64,000 bases of DNA, taken from Acinetobacter sp. NIPH 2699. GTDB lineage: Bacteria; Pseudomonadota; Gammaproteobacteria; Pseudomonadales; Moraxellaceae. Below, piece by piece: positions 18,552 to 25,649 of the stretch (within the stretch, counting starts at the first letter, position 1; the number at the start of each line of letters is the position of its first letter). The notes below the pieces were generated by a model. It did not search any database, was not told the DNA's origin, and worked only from the letters and a program-made list of their open reading frames with translations. The stretch is taken from assembly GCF_022549355.1 (NCBI RefSeq), contig NZ_JAKZGL010000001.1:1-64000 (forward strand). The letters are read 5' to 3'. Made by a program: the position numbers and the translations under genes.

Positions 18552-19061
18552 ATGAAAAGTTTAGATGATAACTTAATTAAATCTATGAAAAATATTTATA
18601 TTATTGGATTATTGTGGGCGTGCTCAACAGGGGCAATGGCTGAAACAGCGCTAAATGCGGAGACAGCAACGGCTCAACCTATTACTACGGCGAATAATAT
18701 ACGTGTTACCAATCGCTCAGAAATTATGGGGTTGTGGGGAATGGAAATACCCAATAATAAAAAATGTGTTGAATATTATAACTTTCGTGGAATGAATGAG
18801 GTTGTGGTCAAAAGTGGCAAAGAGTGGTCGTATGGTATGTATGACTATCAGCCCTCAGAAGATCATAAAGAGCGTTTACCTGCACTGATTCTACAAATTA
18901 AATATGATAATAATGAAGTTGACTGTTCTGGTCAGCAAGTCGATCAAACCGGGGAAGTTTCTCAATATTTTGTAAAGTGGTCGAACCCACATACCATTGA
19001 TTTTTGTGCGAACGAGCAAGGTGAAAAATGCTTTGCAACGTTGCGCCGTGTATTACCTTAA
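18552..19061 (+). CDS. Predicted secreted protein of unknown function
   Basis: I do not recognise a family. A signal peptide is likely: MKNIYIIGLLWACSTGAMA followed by a polar, Ala-Thr-rich mature start. The ATG at 18585 puts the signal at the very N-terminus and may be the real start; neither ATG has a clear ribosome-binding site. The mature part (about 140 residues) has four Cys (KKCVEYYNF, VDCSG, IDFCANE, EKCFATL), which could form disulfides in the periplasm. It ends just before a terminator. Confidence 0.7.
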   Translation: MKSLDDNLIKSMKNIYIIGLLWACSTGAMAETALNAETATAQPITTANNIRVTNRSEIMGLWGMEIPNNKKCVEYYNFRGMNEVVVKSGKEWSYGMYDYQPSEDHKERLPALILQIKYDNNEVDCSGQQVDQTGEVSQYFVKWSNPHTIDFCANEQGEKCFATLRRVLP

Positions 19062-19074
19062 ATCACCTTATAAT

Positions 19075-19107
19075 AAAAAACCTCTTATGATTTATAAGAG
19101 GTTTTTT
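19075..19107. terminator. Bidirectional terminator
   Basis: A 14-bp perfect stem (aaaaaacctcttat at 19075-19088 with its complement at 19094-19107) and a 5-base loop. A- and T-tracts on the two sides suit both the plus-strand secreted gene and minus-strand accC. Confidence 0.9.
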
Positions 19108-19121
19108 ATTGCAGCTTTTAT

Positions 19122-20486
19122 TTAAGCTTTTTCGGCTTTAGGTTCAAGCTGTTTCAGTAAATGTTTTTCAAGATAATGAATATCCATTGCTTGTTCGCAG
19201 AAATTTTTATCTTTCAAAATCAAATCTTTATGCAAAGGGATGTTGGTTTTAATACCTGTCAAAATCATTTCATCTAATGCCTGACGCATACGCGCTAAAG
19301 ATGTTTCACGATCTTTACCATGCGCAATGAGTTTTGCAATCATTGAATCATAATATGGCGGAATGCTATAACCTTGATAGATGTGGGAATCTAAACGGAT
19401 ACCTGCGCCACCCGGTGCATAGAAGTTGTCAATTTTACCTGGCGATGGCAAGAAATTGGTTGGGTCTTCAGCATTGATACGACACTCGATCGCATGGCCT
19501 TTGACTTCGATTTGATCTTGTTCAAGTGCCAAGCCTAAACCACCAGCAATACGAAGTTGTTGTTCAATAATATCAACACCTGTCACCATTTCCGTAACAG
19601 GATGCTCAACTTGAACACGCGTATTCATTTCAATAAAGAAGAACTCGCCATCTTCAAACAAGAACTCAAATGTTCCTGCACCGCGATATTGCATAAGCTT
19701 ACAGGCATTGACACATGCCTCTAGAATATCAGCACGTGCTTGTTCAGGTAGATTAGGCGCAGGTGCTTCTTCTAATACCTTTTGATGGCGGCGTTGCAAT
19801 GAACAGTCACGATCATATAAATGAATCGCATGACCATTACCATCTCCGAGAATTTGTACTTCTACATGGCGAGGCTTCTGTAAGAAACGTTCCATATAGA
19901 CAGTGTCGTCACCGAACCACATTTCTGCATCACGTTGAGCGGCTTGAACAGATTCAAGTAGGGTGTCCACACGTTCGACAATACGCATACCACGACCACC
20001 ACCACCTGATGCAGCTTTTACGATCAGTGGGAAGCCGATTTCTTTGGCTTCGGCAAGTGCATTATGAATCGTGACAGCATGGTCACAGCCAGGTACGGTT
20101 GGTACGCCAGCCTTTTTCATTGCAATAATTGCAGAAACCTTGTTACCCATGAGGCGGATATGCTCAGGGCGAGGGCCGATGAAGGTAAAACCTGAATTCT
20201 CAATGATCTCAGCGAATTCAGCATTCTCCGATAAAAAGCCATAACCCGGATGGATTGCGTCCGCACCAGTGATTTCTGCGGCAGTAATAATTGCAGGAAT
20301 ATTTAAATAACTTTCGCTTGTGGTACCCGGTCCAATACACACTGCTTCATCTACAAAGCGTAAATGCATCAGATCTTTGTCAGCATCAGAATAAATACCA
20401 ACGGTTTTAATGCCTAGTGTTTTGCAAGCCCGAGTAATTCGTAAAGCGATTTCACCACGGTTTGCAATTAATACTTTTTGCAACAT
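19122..20486 (-). CDS. accC: Biotin carboxylase subunit of acetyl-CoA carboxylase
   Basis: Carboxylates the biotin of AccB with ATP and bicarbonate, starting fatty acid synthesis. At 454 residues it is typical. Motifs include [19 protein letters not shown] at the N-terminus, the ATP-grasp glycine loop [14 protein letters not shown] near residue 158, [18 protein letters not shown] near 288-305, and ECRINAEDP. It follows accB by 17 bases in the conserved accBC order. Confidence 0.98.
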   Translation of the reverse strand: MLQKVLIANRGEIALRITRACKTLGIKTVGIYSDADKDLMHLRFVDEAVCIGPGTTSESYLNIPAIITAAEITGADAIHPGYGFLSENAEFAEIIENSGFTFIGPRPEHIRLMGNKVSAIIAMKKAGVPTVPGCDHAVTIHNALAEAKEIGFPLIVKAASGGGGRGMRIVERVDTLLESVQAAQRDAEMWFGDDTVYMERFLQKPRHVEVQILGDGNGHAIHLYDRDCSLQRRHQKVLEEAPAPNLPEQARADILEACVNACKLMQYRGAGTFEFLFEDGEFFFIEMNTRVQVEHPVTEMVTGVDIIEQQLRIAGGLGLALEQDQIEVKGHAIECRINAEDPTNFLPSPGKIDNFYAPGGAGIRLDSHIYQGYSIPPYYDSMIAKLIAHGKDRETSLARMRQALDEMILTGIKTNIPLHKDLILKDKNFCEQAMDIHYLEKHLLKQLEPKAEKA

Positions 20487-20503
20487 AGAAATCCCCAGAT
20501 TTA

Positions 20504-20920
20504 TTAGGCGCGGTAGCGGAATAGTGGTTGACCGAATTGAATAACGTCGCCATTTTTCACTAAGATTTCTTCGATTACACCGCTTTGGGTTGCTTCGATC
20601 GGGTTCATGATCTTCATTGCTTCGATAATCCCTAAGGTTTCACCAGCAGATACCGTTTGACCGATTTTGACAAAAGGTGCTTCACCTGGGCTTGGTGCTG
20701 CATAGAACACACCAACCATTGGAGACGTTTCAACTGCACCGCGTGGAGTTTTTACAACTGGCGCTGCTGGGGTCGATGCAGCAGGTGCAGCAGATACAGC
20801 TGCATAAACAGGTGTTGGGCGAGTCAATGAGATGGATTGATCACCTTCCTTAACTTCAATCGCTTGTAAGTCAGATTCAATCATCAAGTCGATGAGTTTC
20901 TTGATTTTACGGATATCCAT
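20504..20920 (-). CDS. accB: Biotin carboxyl carrier protein of acetyl-CoA carboxylase
   Basis: Carries biotin between the carboxylase and carboxyltransferase. The 138 residues comprise an N-terminal helix region, an Ala-Pro-rich linker ([15 protein letters not shown]), and a biotinyl domain with the biotin-accepting Lys in [13 protein letters not shown] near residue 104. It lies between aroQ and accC on the minus strand, a common gammaproteobacterial arrangement. Confidence 0.98.
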   Translation of the reverse strand: MDIRKIKKLIDLMIESDLQAIEVKEGDQSISLTRPTPVYAAVSAAPAASTPAAPVVKTPRGAVETSPMVGVFYAAPSPGEAPFVKIGQTVSAGETLGIIEAMKIMNPIEATQSGVIEEILVKNGDVIQFGQPLFRYRA

Positions 20921-20946
20921 GAGTGAGCATTCCTGAAATGTTTAAA

Positions 20947-21396
20947 TTAATTAGAAGATTGAATTTTTTCGATAGCGTAATCGAGTGCAAGGGAATAACC
21001 CTGAGCACCTAAGCCACAAATCACGCCAATGGCTTTATCTGACAGATATGAGTGATGACGGAATGTTTCACGTGCGTGAACATTCGACAAATGAACCTCA
21101 ATAAATGGAATTGCAACACCAAGCAAGGCATCGCGTAAAGCAACTGAAGTATGGGTCAGGGCAGCGGGGTTGATAATGATCAATTTGACCCCTTCATTTT
21201 GTGCCTGATGGATGCGATCAACAATCGCACCTTCCCAGTTGCTTTGGAAAGTATCTAGTATAAGTGACGCATCTTTAGCTTGAGCGGTGAGTTGTTGGTC
21301 AATATCACTTAAAGTGAGATGGCCATAAACTTCTGGTTCACGCTTTCCTAGCAAGTTTAAATTCGGTCCGTGAATCACCAAAATGGTTGAGCTCAT
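20947..21396 (-). CDS. aroQ: 3-dehydroquinate dehydratase, type II
   Basis: Catalyses the third step of the shikimate pathway. The 149 residues contain [17 protein letters not shown] at the N-terminus with the catalytic Tyr-loop, [16 protein letters not shown] near residue 75, and [20 protein letters not shown] with the catalytic His near 100. The gene is first in the aroQ-accB-accC unit, with 26 bases to accB. Confidence 0.97.
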   Translation of the reverse strand: MSSTILVIHGPNLNLLGKREPEVYGHLTLSDIDQQLTAQAKDASLILDTFQSNWEGAIVDRIHQAQNEGVKLIIINPAALTHTSVALRDALLGVAIPFIEVHLSNVHARETFRHHSYLSDKAIGVICGLGAQGYSLALDYAIEKIQSSN

Positions 21397-21835
21397 TCAG
21401 CCTGCTCCAATTCTAAAACTGCAAATGTGTTTTGCAAGATGTCTGCAAAGTTTGCTTATTATGGCACAAAATTCTACAATTTTTTTATAATTTCTTTTCA
21501 TCAATTAAGAAAGTTGCATACCAAGCATGGTGCATATAATGGAAACTTTGCAAGGAATTGGCAATGTTAAAAAATGACAAAATTCAGCTTATTTTATTTT
21601 TTAATATTCTAAACTGAATTACCCCAATTGGTTCATGGGATTTGTGTAACTCACCAGTCAATATGCATCAATTATGCTTATTTTTAATTCATTTTAATAT
21701 CCACGAATAAATAAGCTGTAACTGTGTTGAAAATAACATATAAGCTTGAATATTTTGAATTATAACATTGTTTCTGCTGGTTTTTATTGTTCATCTTAAA
21801 TACGATGTCACCAGATTCCTTTAGATGTGTATGTG
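21397..21835. other. Intergenic region upstream of aroQ
   Basis: Very AT-rich, with no coding potential noticed. It should contain the aroQ-accBC promoter (minus strand) and possibly a plus-strand promoter for the structured RNA beginning downstream. Several TATAAT-like hexamers are present, but I cannot assign any with confidence. Confidence 0.4.
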
Positions 21836-22108
21836 TAAAGGGCTTGGCTTATTACCTAGTATCGCTAAATCAGCAGCGACATTTAGCTCGATATACCAAG
21901 ACGATTGTTTGTTAAGCATCTCTTGGCGTTCGTGTATTGGCAAAAGTGATGCATTTCCTTTTGTGGATGGCAGTTAATGACATAAAAATGTCCGAAAAAG
22001 ATAAGCTTCCTTTGAGTAGTATCATGATTACTTAAGAGACTGCTGTGATTGGCGTAGTCTCTTTTGGGTCTTTTAGAGCTGCCTTTATATTTAAAGGCAG
22101 TTTTTTTT
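21836..22108 (+). ncRNA. Candidate structured small RNA with tandem terminators
   Basis: A non-coding plus-strand stretch with successive hairpins: 21864-21870/21881-21887 (gctaaat/atttagc), 21896-21901/21921-21926, 21941-21946/21958-21963, and 21979-21983/21988-21992. It ends in two terminator-like stems (22034-22041/22056-22063 and 22079-22087/22092-22100), with T-runs only in the plus direction. Both flanking genes are on the minus strand, so these terminators need a plus-strand transcript. No promoter was identified, and the boundaries are guesses. Confidence 0.4.
22079..22108 (+). terminator. Plus-strand rho-independent terminator
   Basis: A 9-bp stem (ctgccttta/taaaggcag) is followed by eight T's on the plus strand. 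On the minus strand no T-run follows, so it does not fit well as the terminator of nasS. Confidence 0.75.
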
Positions 22109-22111
22109 AAC

Positions 22112-23146
22112 CTAAGATTTTATCGCTTCATTAAATGCAGCAGAATAAGTCTCTAATAAAATAAGGTTTTGTGCTGAATCGGTACATAGTGCTGGCTTGA
22201 GATTAGAGCTATGCCATTTTTGCATCTGTTGAAATAACCATGCAAAGTCCTTTTGTTTGGGTTCAGCATTATCCTCAATGAAGTTTCGGATTATATTTTG
22301 AATATTAAAATACTTTTCAACATGTACCTCTGGTGAACAGTTGAATTGAATCACTTCAAAGTCGATGAGAAGCTGCCAGACGGGTGCAAAATCTTCTATT
22401 TCCCGTAGTTCTCGCTGGGCTCTAATAATAGCACTGGTTAACGCGATCAGCGTATTGGGGTGTTGTTGCGCCCAGTCTTGGGTCACTGCTAAAACTTTAT
22501 CAGCAACATTTGGGATAATATCTTGGCTTGAACACAGAAGATGACTCAACCCAAGTAATTCAGCCTGTGTATTCCAAGGTTCACCAACACAAAACCCATC
22601 GATCAAATGGTTGTTGAGTGCCTCAACCATATATGGTGGAGCTAAGGTTTTTACATTGATTGAATGTGCTAAATCAGAATCAGCCAATGCTAACCATTCT
22701 CTTAGACAATAATGATGAATAGAATGTTGAAATACATGGGCTAAAGAGACGGTATGATTTGCCTTTATTTTTTGCACTAATTTTTGTGCAGAGGTCTTCG
22801 CTGAGTCCTGTTTTTGAATGTTTAATTCATAACATAGCTTTTGGCTTAAACTGATAAATGCACGGTTTTCGCTCAAAATTAAAGGGGTTTGTAGTGGGAT
22901 GCCGATTTGATCAGCTGCTACGGCGGCGGCGGGTAACATGGCTGATAAGCAATGGGCGGCATCAAGCAGACCAAATGCAAGTCGATCTCGTAGGCTTGCC
23001 CATGAGGCTTCTTGTACTAAGGTGATGTCTAAGCCCACGTCCTCAAAAAAGCCACGTTGTTTGGCCCAAAGTAACGCAACACAGTCAAGTAAAGGGATAT
23101 AGCCGAGTTGCAATTTGGTTTTTTCTAATTCTACTAAATGGCTCAT
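22112..23146 (-). CDS. nasS: NasS, nitrate-binding sensor of the NasST system
   Basis: A 344-residue NrtA/CmpA-like binding protein: KLQLGYIPLLDCVALLWAKQRGFFEDVGLDITLV at the N-terminus and GFCVGEPWNTQAE near residue 188. It has no signal peptide or lipobox, unlike transport-type NrtA, which fits a cytoplasmic sensor. In characterised NasST systems NasS holds NasT inactive until nitrate or nitrite binds. Its ATG directly abuts the nasT stop, so the two are translationally coupled, and they diverge from the nitrate assimilation operon. Confidence 0.88.
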   Translation of the reverse strand: MSHLVELEKTKLQLGYIPLLDCVALLWAKQRGFFEDVGLDITLVQEASWASLRDRLAFGLLDAAHCLSAMLPAAAVAADQIGIPLQTPLILSENRAFISLSQKLCYELNIQKQDSAKTSAQKLVQKIKANHTVSLAHVFQHSIHHYCLREWLALADSDLAHSINVKTLAPPYMVEALNNHLIDGFCVGEPWNTQAELLGLSHLLCSSQDIIPNVADKVLAVTQDWAQQHPNTLIALTSAIIRAQRELREIEDFAPVWQLLIDFEVIQFNCSPEVHVEKYFNIQNIIRNFIEDNAEPKQKDFAWLFQQMQKWHSSNLKPALCTDSAQNLILLETYSAAFNEAIKS

Positions 23147-23737
23147 CTATTCATCCTTTAATTGGTTGCTTAATAGTTGTTGCGCATCGAGTAAACGACG
23201 AGCCATTTCACCAATTGTCATACGATGACTCATGGCATTTTTTCTCAGTAATTGAAAGGCGGTATCTTCACTTAAACCATGTAGTTTCATTAATAACACT
23301 TTGGCCTTGTCGATATCTTTACGGTCAGCCAGTTTGGTTTTTGCGTCTTTAAGATCACCCTCTAACTTTTTATGCTTTTTATATTGTTCAATGGATATCT
23401 CTAAAATGGTGTGTAAACGTGAGGGGTCAATGCCATCAACGATATATGCAGTAATCCCCGCATCAATGGCTTGTTTAATGGTGTCTTTATCTGTGTTTTT
23501 GGTAAAAAGTACTGTGGGTAAGTCAAAGCTGCTGACACAGCTCTCAATTACATCGCGATGCGGGTGATCCATATCAAGCAAAATGACATCTGCTTGAAGA
23601 TGTTCGAGCTTAAAAATATTAAGGTGATCTAAGGTAAAGCAAGCAACTACATCAAAGTCATGTTCTGTTAAACAGGTTTTGATGTATTCCGCCCGAGCCT
23701 GATCATCGTCAATAAGTACGATCTTGAGTTTCGGCAT
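23147..23737 (-). CDS. nasT: NasT, ANTAR-domain transcription antiterminator
   Basis: A 196-residue protein with an N-terminal receiver-like domain (IVLIDDDQARAEYI, then VILLDMDHPH) and a C-terminal ANTAR RNA-binding domain (AKVLLMKLHGLSEDTAFQLLRKNAM, about residues 144-168). A charged coiled-coil linker (KKHKKLEGDLKDAKTKLADRKD) joins them. ANTAR proteins bind two-hairpin leader RNAs and prevent termination. The candidate target leader lies 420 bp away, ahead of narK. It is cotranscribed with nasS. Confidence 0.92.
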   Translation of the reverse strand: MPKLKIVLIDDDQARAEYIKTCLTEHDFDVVACFTLDHLNIFKLEHLQADVILLDMDHPHRDVIESCVSSFDLPTVLFTKNTDKDTIKQAIDAGITAYIVDGIDPSRLHTILEISIEQYKKHKKLEGDLKDAKTKLADRKDIDKAKVLLMKLHGLSEDTAFQLLRKNAMSHRMTIGEMARRLLDAQQLLSNQLKDE

Positions 23738-24124
23738 AAGTATATAAAGTCAAACAGTCGGTATATGCACATTCTGAATAAAGTGCTGTGAGTATTATTT
23801 TTTAAGCAAAATTAATGCCATAAGAAAACTTCTGATTCGGTGCAAATGCGCCAGAAGTCGATAGTTTATGCGCTTTATTGTATCGCTGCTGGTTTATTTG
23901 GAAAAATGAAATCTGCTCTTTAAGTGTTAAAAATATAAACCTGTTCTTTTTTGGTGCGTAAAAAGAGTTGTTATGAAGCAAGGTGAATTTTGCTTTAAAA
24001 CAGGTCATCCCTATTTTTGGGGGAGAAATGCGCAATTTGCTTATACATATATTGTCTATTAAGTATTAAAAAACATATATAAAACAATGGTTAAATTCTT
24101 TCTCAGTATTTCTTTGTTTTTGTT
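23738..24124. other. Upstream part of the nasT/narK intergenic region
   Basis: AT-rich, non-coding. It contains a hairpin near 23828-23854 (acttctg ... cagaagt) enclosing ggtgcaaatgcgcc, and room for NtrC enhancer sites, but I find no clear NtrC consensus palindrome. Short reading frames here look accidental. Confidence 0.5.
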
Positions 24125-24140
24125 TGGCATAGTATTTGCT
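24125..24140 (+). promoter_or_regulatory. Sigma-54 (-24/-12) promoter of the nitrate assimilation operon
   Basis: The sequence TGGCATAGTATTTGCT has GG at 24126-24127 and GC at 24138-24139 with exactly 10 bases between, matching the sigma-54 consensus TGGCAC-N5-TTGCW. The predicted transcription start is near 24151. NtrC, the sigma-54 activator, is encoded at 55859-57358 in this same window. The match is read directly; use in the cell is inferred. Confidence 0.7.
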
Positions 24141-24150
24141 AACTACTTAG

Positions 24151-24243
24151 TGAGTCAAAGACGACTTTTCAAAAAAATTGTAAGACGGCCAACGATGTCC
24201 GATCTGATCGGTTTGTTTACACAATGTTTGTGTTGACAACACA
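24151..24243 (+). promoter_or_regulatory. ANTAR-type antitermination leader of the nas operon
   Basis: The first hairpin, agtc-AAAGAC-gact (24153-24166), has a hexaloop with A at position 1 and G at position 4, the ANTAR hallmark. The second, cggcc-AACGAT-gtccg (24186-24201), has the same loop pattern with one C-U mismatch in the stem. Its 3' arm overlaps the terminator stem ccgat-ctg-atcgg (24199-24211) and tttgttt (24212-24218). The RNA can therefore form either the antiterminator or the terminator. Further hairpins follow at 24219-24243. Confidence 0.7.
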
Positions 24244-24269
24244 GTATACGTTCAGTAGGAGAGATGGCA

Positions 24270-25622
24270 ATGTCTTTAGATTTATCGGCCAAAAAAGCCA
24301 CATCAATTAAGTTATTCAACTTTTCCGCACCAGCGATGCGTGCATTCCACATGAGCTGGCTTGCATTCTTCGTCTGTTTCTTTGCTTGGTTCGCTTGTGC
24401 TCCTTTGATGCCAGTCATTGCAGGTGAGTTCAATTTAACGATAGATCAAATTGCCAATATTAATATTGCAGCTGTTGCGATCACGATTGTCGTTCGTCTT
24501 ATCGTTGGGCCACTGTGTGACAAATACGGTCCACGTAAAACCTATAGCGCATTATTGCTGATCGGGAGTATTCCTGTATTTGGTGTTGCCTCAGCAAACA
24601 GCTATGAATCTTTCTTATTTTTCCGTTTATTGATTGGTGCGATCGGTGCCAGTTTTGTGATTACGCAATATCACACCAGCATTATGTTTGCGCCAAATGT
24701 GGTAGGTACTGCAAATGCTGCTTCTGCTGGTTGGGGGAATGCTGGTGGTGGTGCGACTCAAGTCTTGATGCCATTGATGCTTGCGGCGTTAGTGATGTTC
24801 GGTGTTGAACAAGCGATGGGGTGGAGAATTGCACTGCTTGTTCCGGGTCTGTTGATGGTTATTGTCGGGGTACTTTACTGGAAATACACACAAGATTGCC
24901 CACAAGGCAACTTTAAAGAGCTTCGTGCGCAAGGTATTTCTGTTGGCAGCGATAAAAAAGGTGGGATGGCGATTCTGATGCACGCGGCGCGTAACTATCG
25001 TGTGTGGATCTTATTTGTCTCTTATGCAGCATGTTTTGGTATTGAGATCTTCATCCATAACATCATTGCGATGTATTACGTGACTCACTTTGACTTTGGT
25101 TTAAAAGAAGCAGGTTTAGCCGCAGGGATCTTTGGTTTATTGGCATTATTTGCCCGTGCTCTAGGTGGCATGGTTTCAGACAAAATTGCACTTAAGCGCG
25201 GTTTGGATGGTCGTACCAAGATTCTATTTTTATTGATCTTGGGAGAAGGGCTGTTCTTGATCCTTTTCTCTCAAATGAGCAGTGTCACTTTAGCAATTCT
25301 AAGCATGACCATCTTTGCATTGTTTACTCATATGGCGTGTGGAGCAACGTATGCATTGGTTCCATTCATTGACCGTGATGCTTTGGGCGGAGTCGCGGGC
25401 ATTATTGGCGCAGGTGGCAACGTTGGCGCTGTTGCAGCAGGATTTTTATTGAAGGGTATGTTGGATATCCAAACATGTTTAATGGTTTTAGGTGGCTTGG
25501 TTGTGATCACTGCCGGTTCTGTGATGTTCATCCGATTCTCGGTAGAGCATAAAGAAAAAGAACAACGCTTATTTGAACAAGCACTTTTAGAACGCCACGC
25601 AGAACAAAACAGCGCAGCTTAA
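24270..25622 (+). CDS. narK: Nitrate/nitrite MFS transporter (NarK/NasA-type, NNP family)
   Basis: A 450-residue 12-helix transporter of the nitrate/nitrite porter family. Characteristic motifs are CDKYGPRKTYSALLLIG (MFS signature) and the Gly-rich nitrate signature AASAGWGNAGGGATQ in TM5, with a second Gly-rich GVAGIIGAGGNVGAVAAGF in TM11. The ATG at 24270 is chosen because TAGGAGAG lies 6-7 bases before it; the ATG at 24264 is too close. It is the first gene of the nitrate operon, so it probably imports nitrate for assimilation. Confidence 0.92.
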   Translation: MSLDLSAKKATSIKLFNFSAPAMRAFHMSWLAFFVCFFAWFACAPLMPVIAGEFNLTIDQIANINIAAVAITIVVRLIVGPLCDKYGPRKTYSALLLIGSIPVFGVASANSYESFLFFRLLIGAIGASFVITQYHTSIMFAPNVVGTANAASAGWGNAGGGATQVLMPLMLAALVMFGVEQAMGWRIALLVPGLLMVIVGVLYWKYTQDCPQGNFKELRAQGISVGSDKKGGMAILMHAARNYRVWILFVSYAACFGIEIFIHNIIAMYYVTHFDFGLKEAGLAAGIFGLLALFARALGGMVSDKIALKRGLDGRTKILFLLILGEGLFLILFSQMSSVTLAILSMTIFALFTHMACGATYALVPFIDRDALGGVAGIIGAGGNVGAVAAGFLLKGMLDIQTCLMVLGGLVVITAGSVMFIRFSVEHKEKEQRLFEQALLERHAEQNSAA

Positions 25623-25649
25623 TCAAAATCAGATTTTAGGAGAAACACA

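Noticed and set aside
23820..24000. NtrC enhancer sites upstream of the sigma-54 promoter
   Set aside because: ggtgcaaatgcgcc and ggtgcg are present, but none has the TGCAC-spacer-GTGCA geometry, so no site is claimed.
23802..24035. 77-residue minus-strand reading frame in the nasT/narK gap
   Set aside because: No ribosome-binding site, no recognisable domain, and it lies in AT-rich regulatory DNA.
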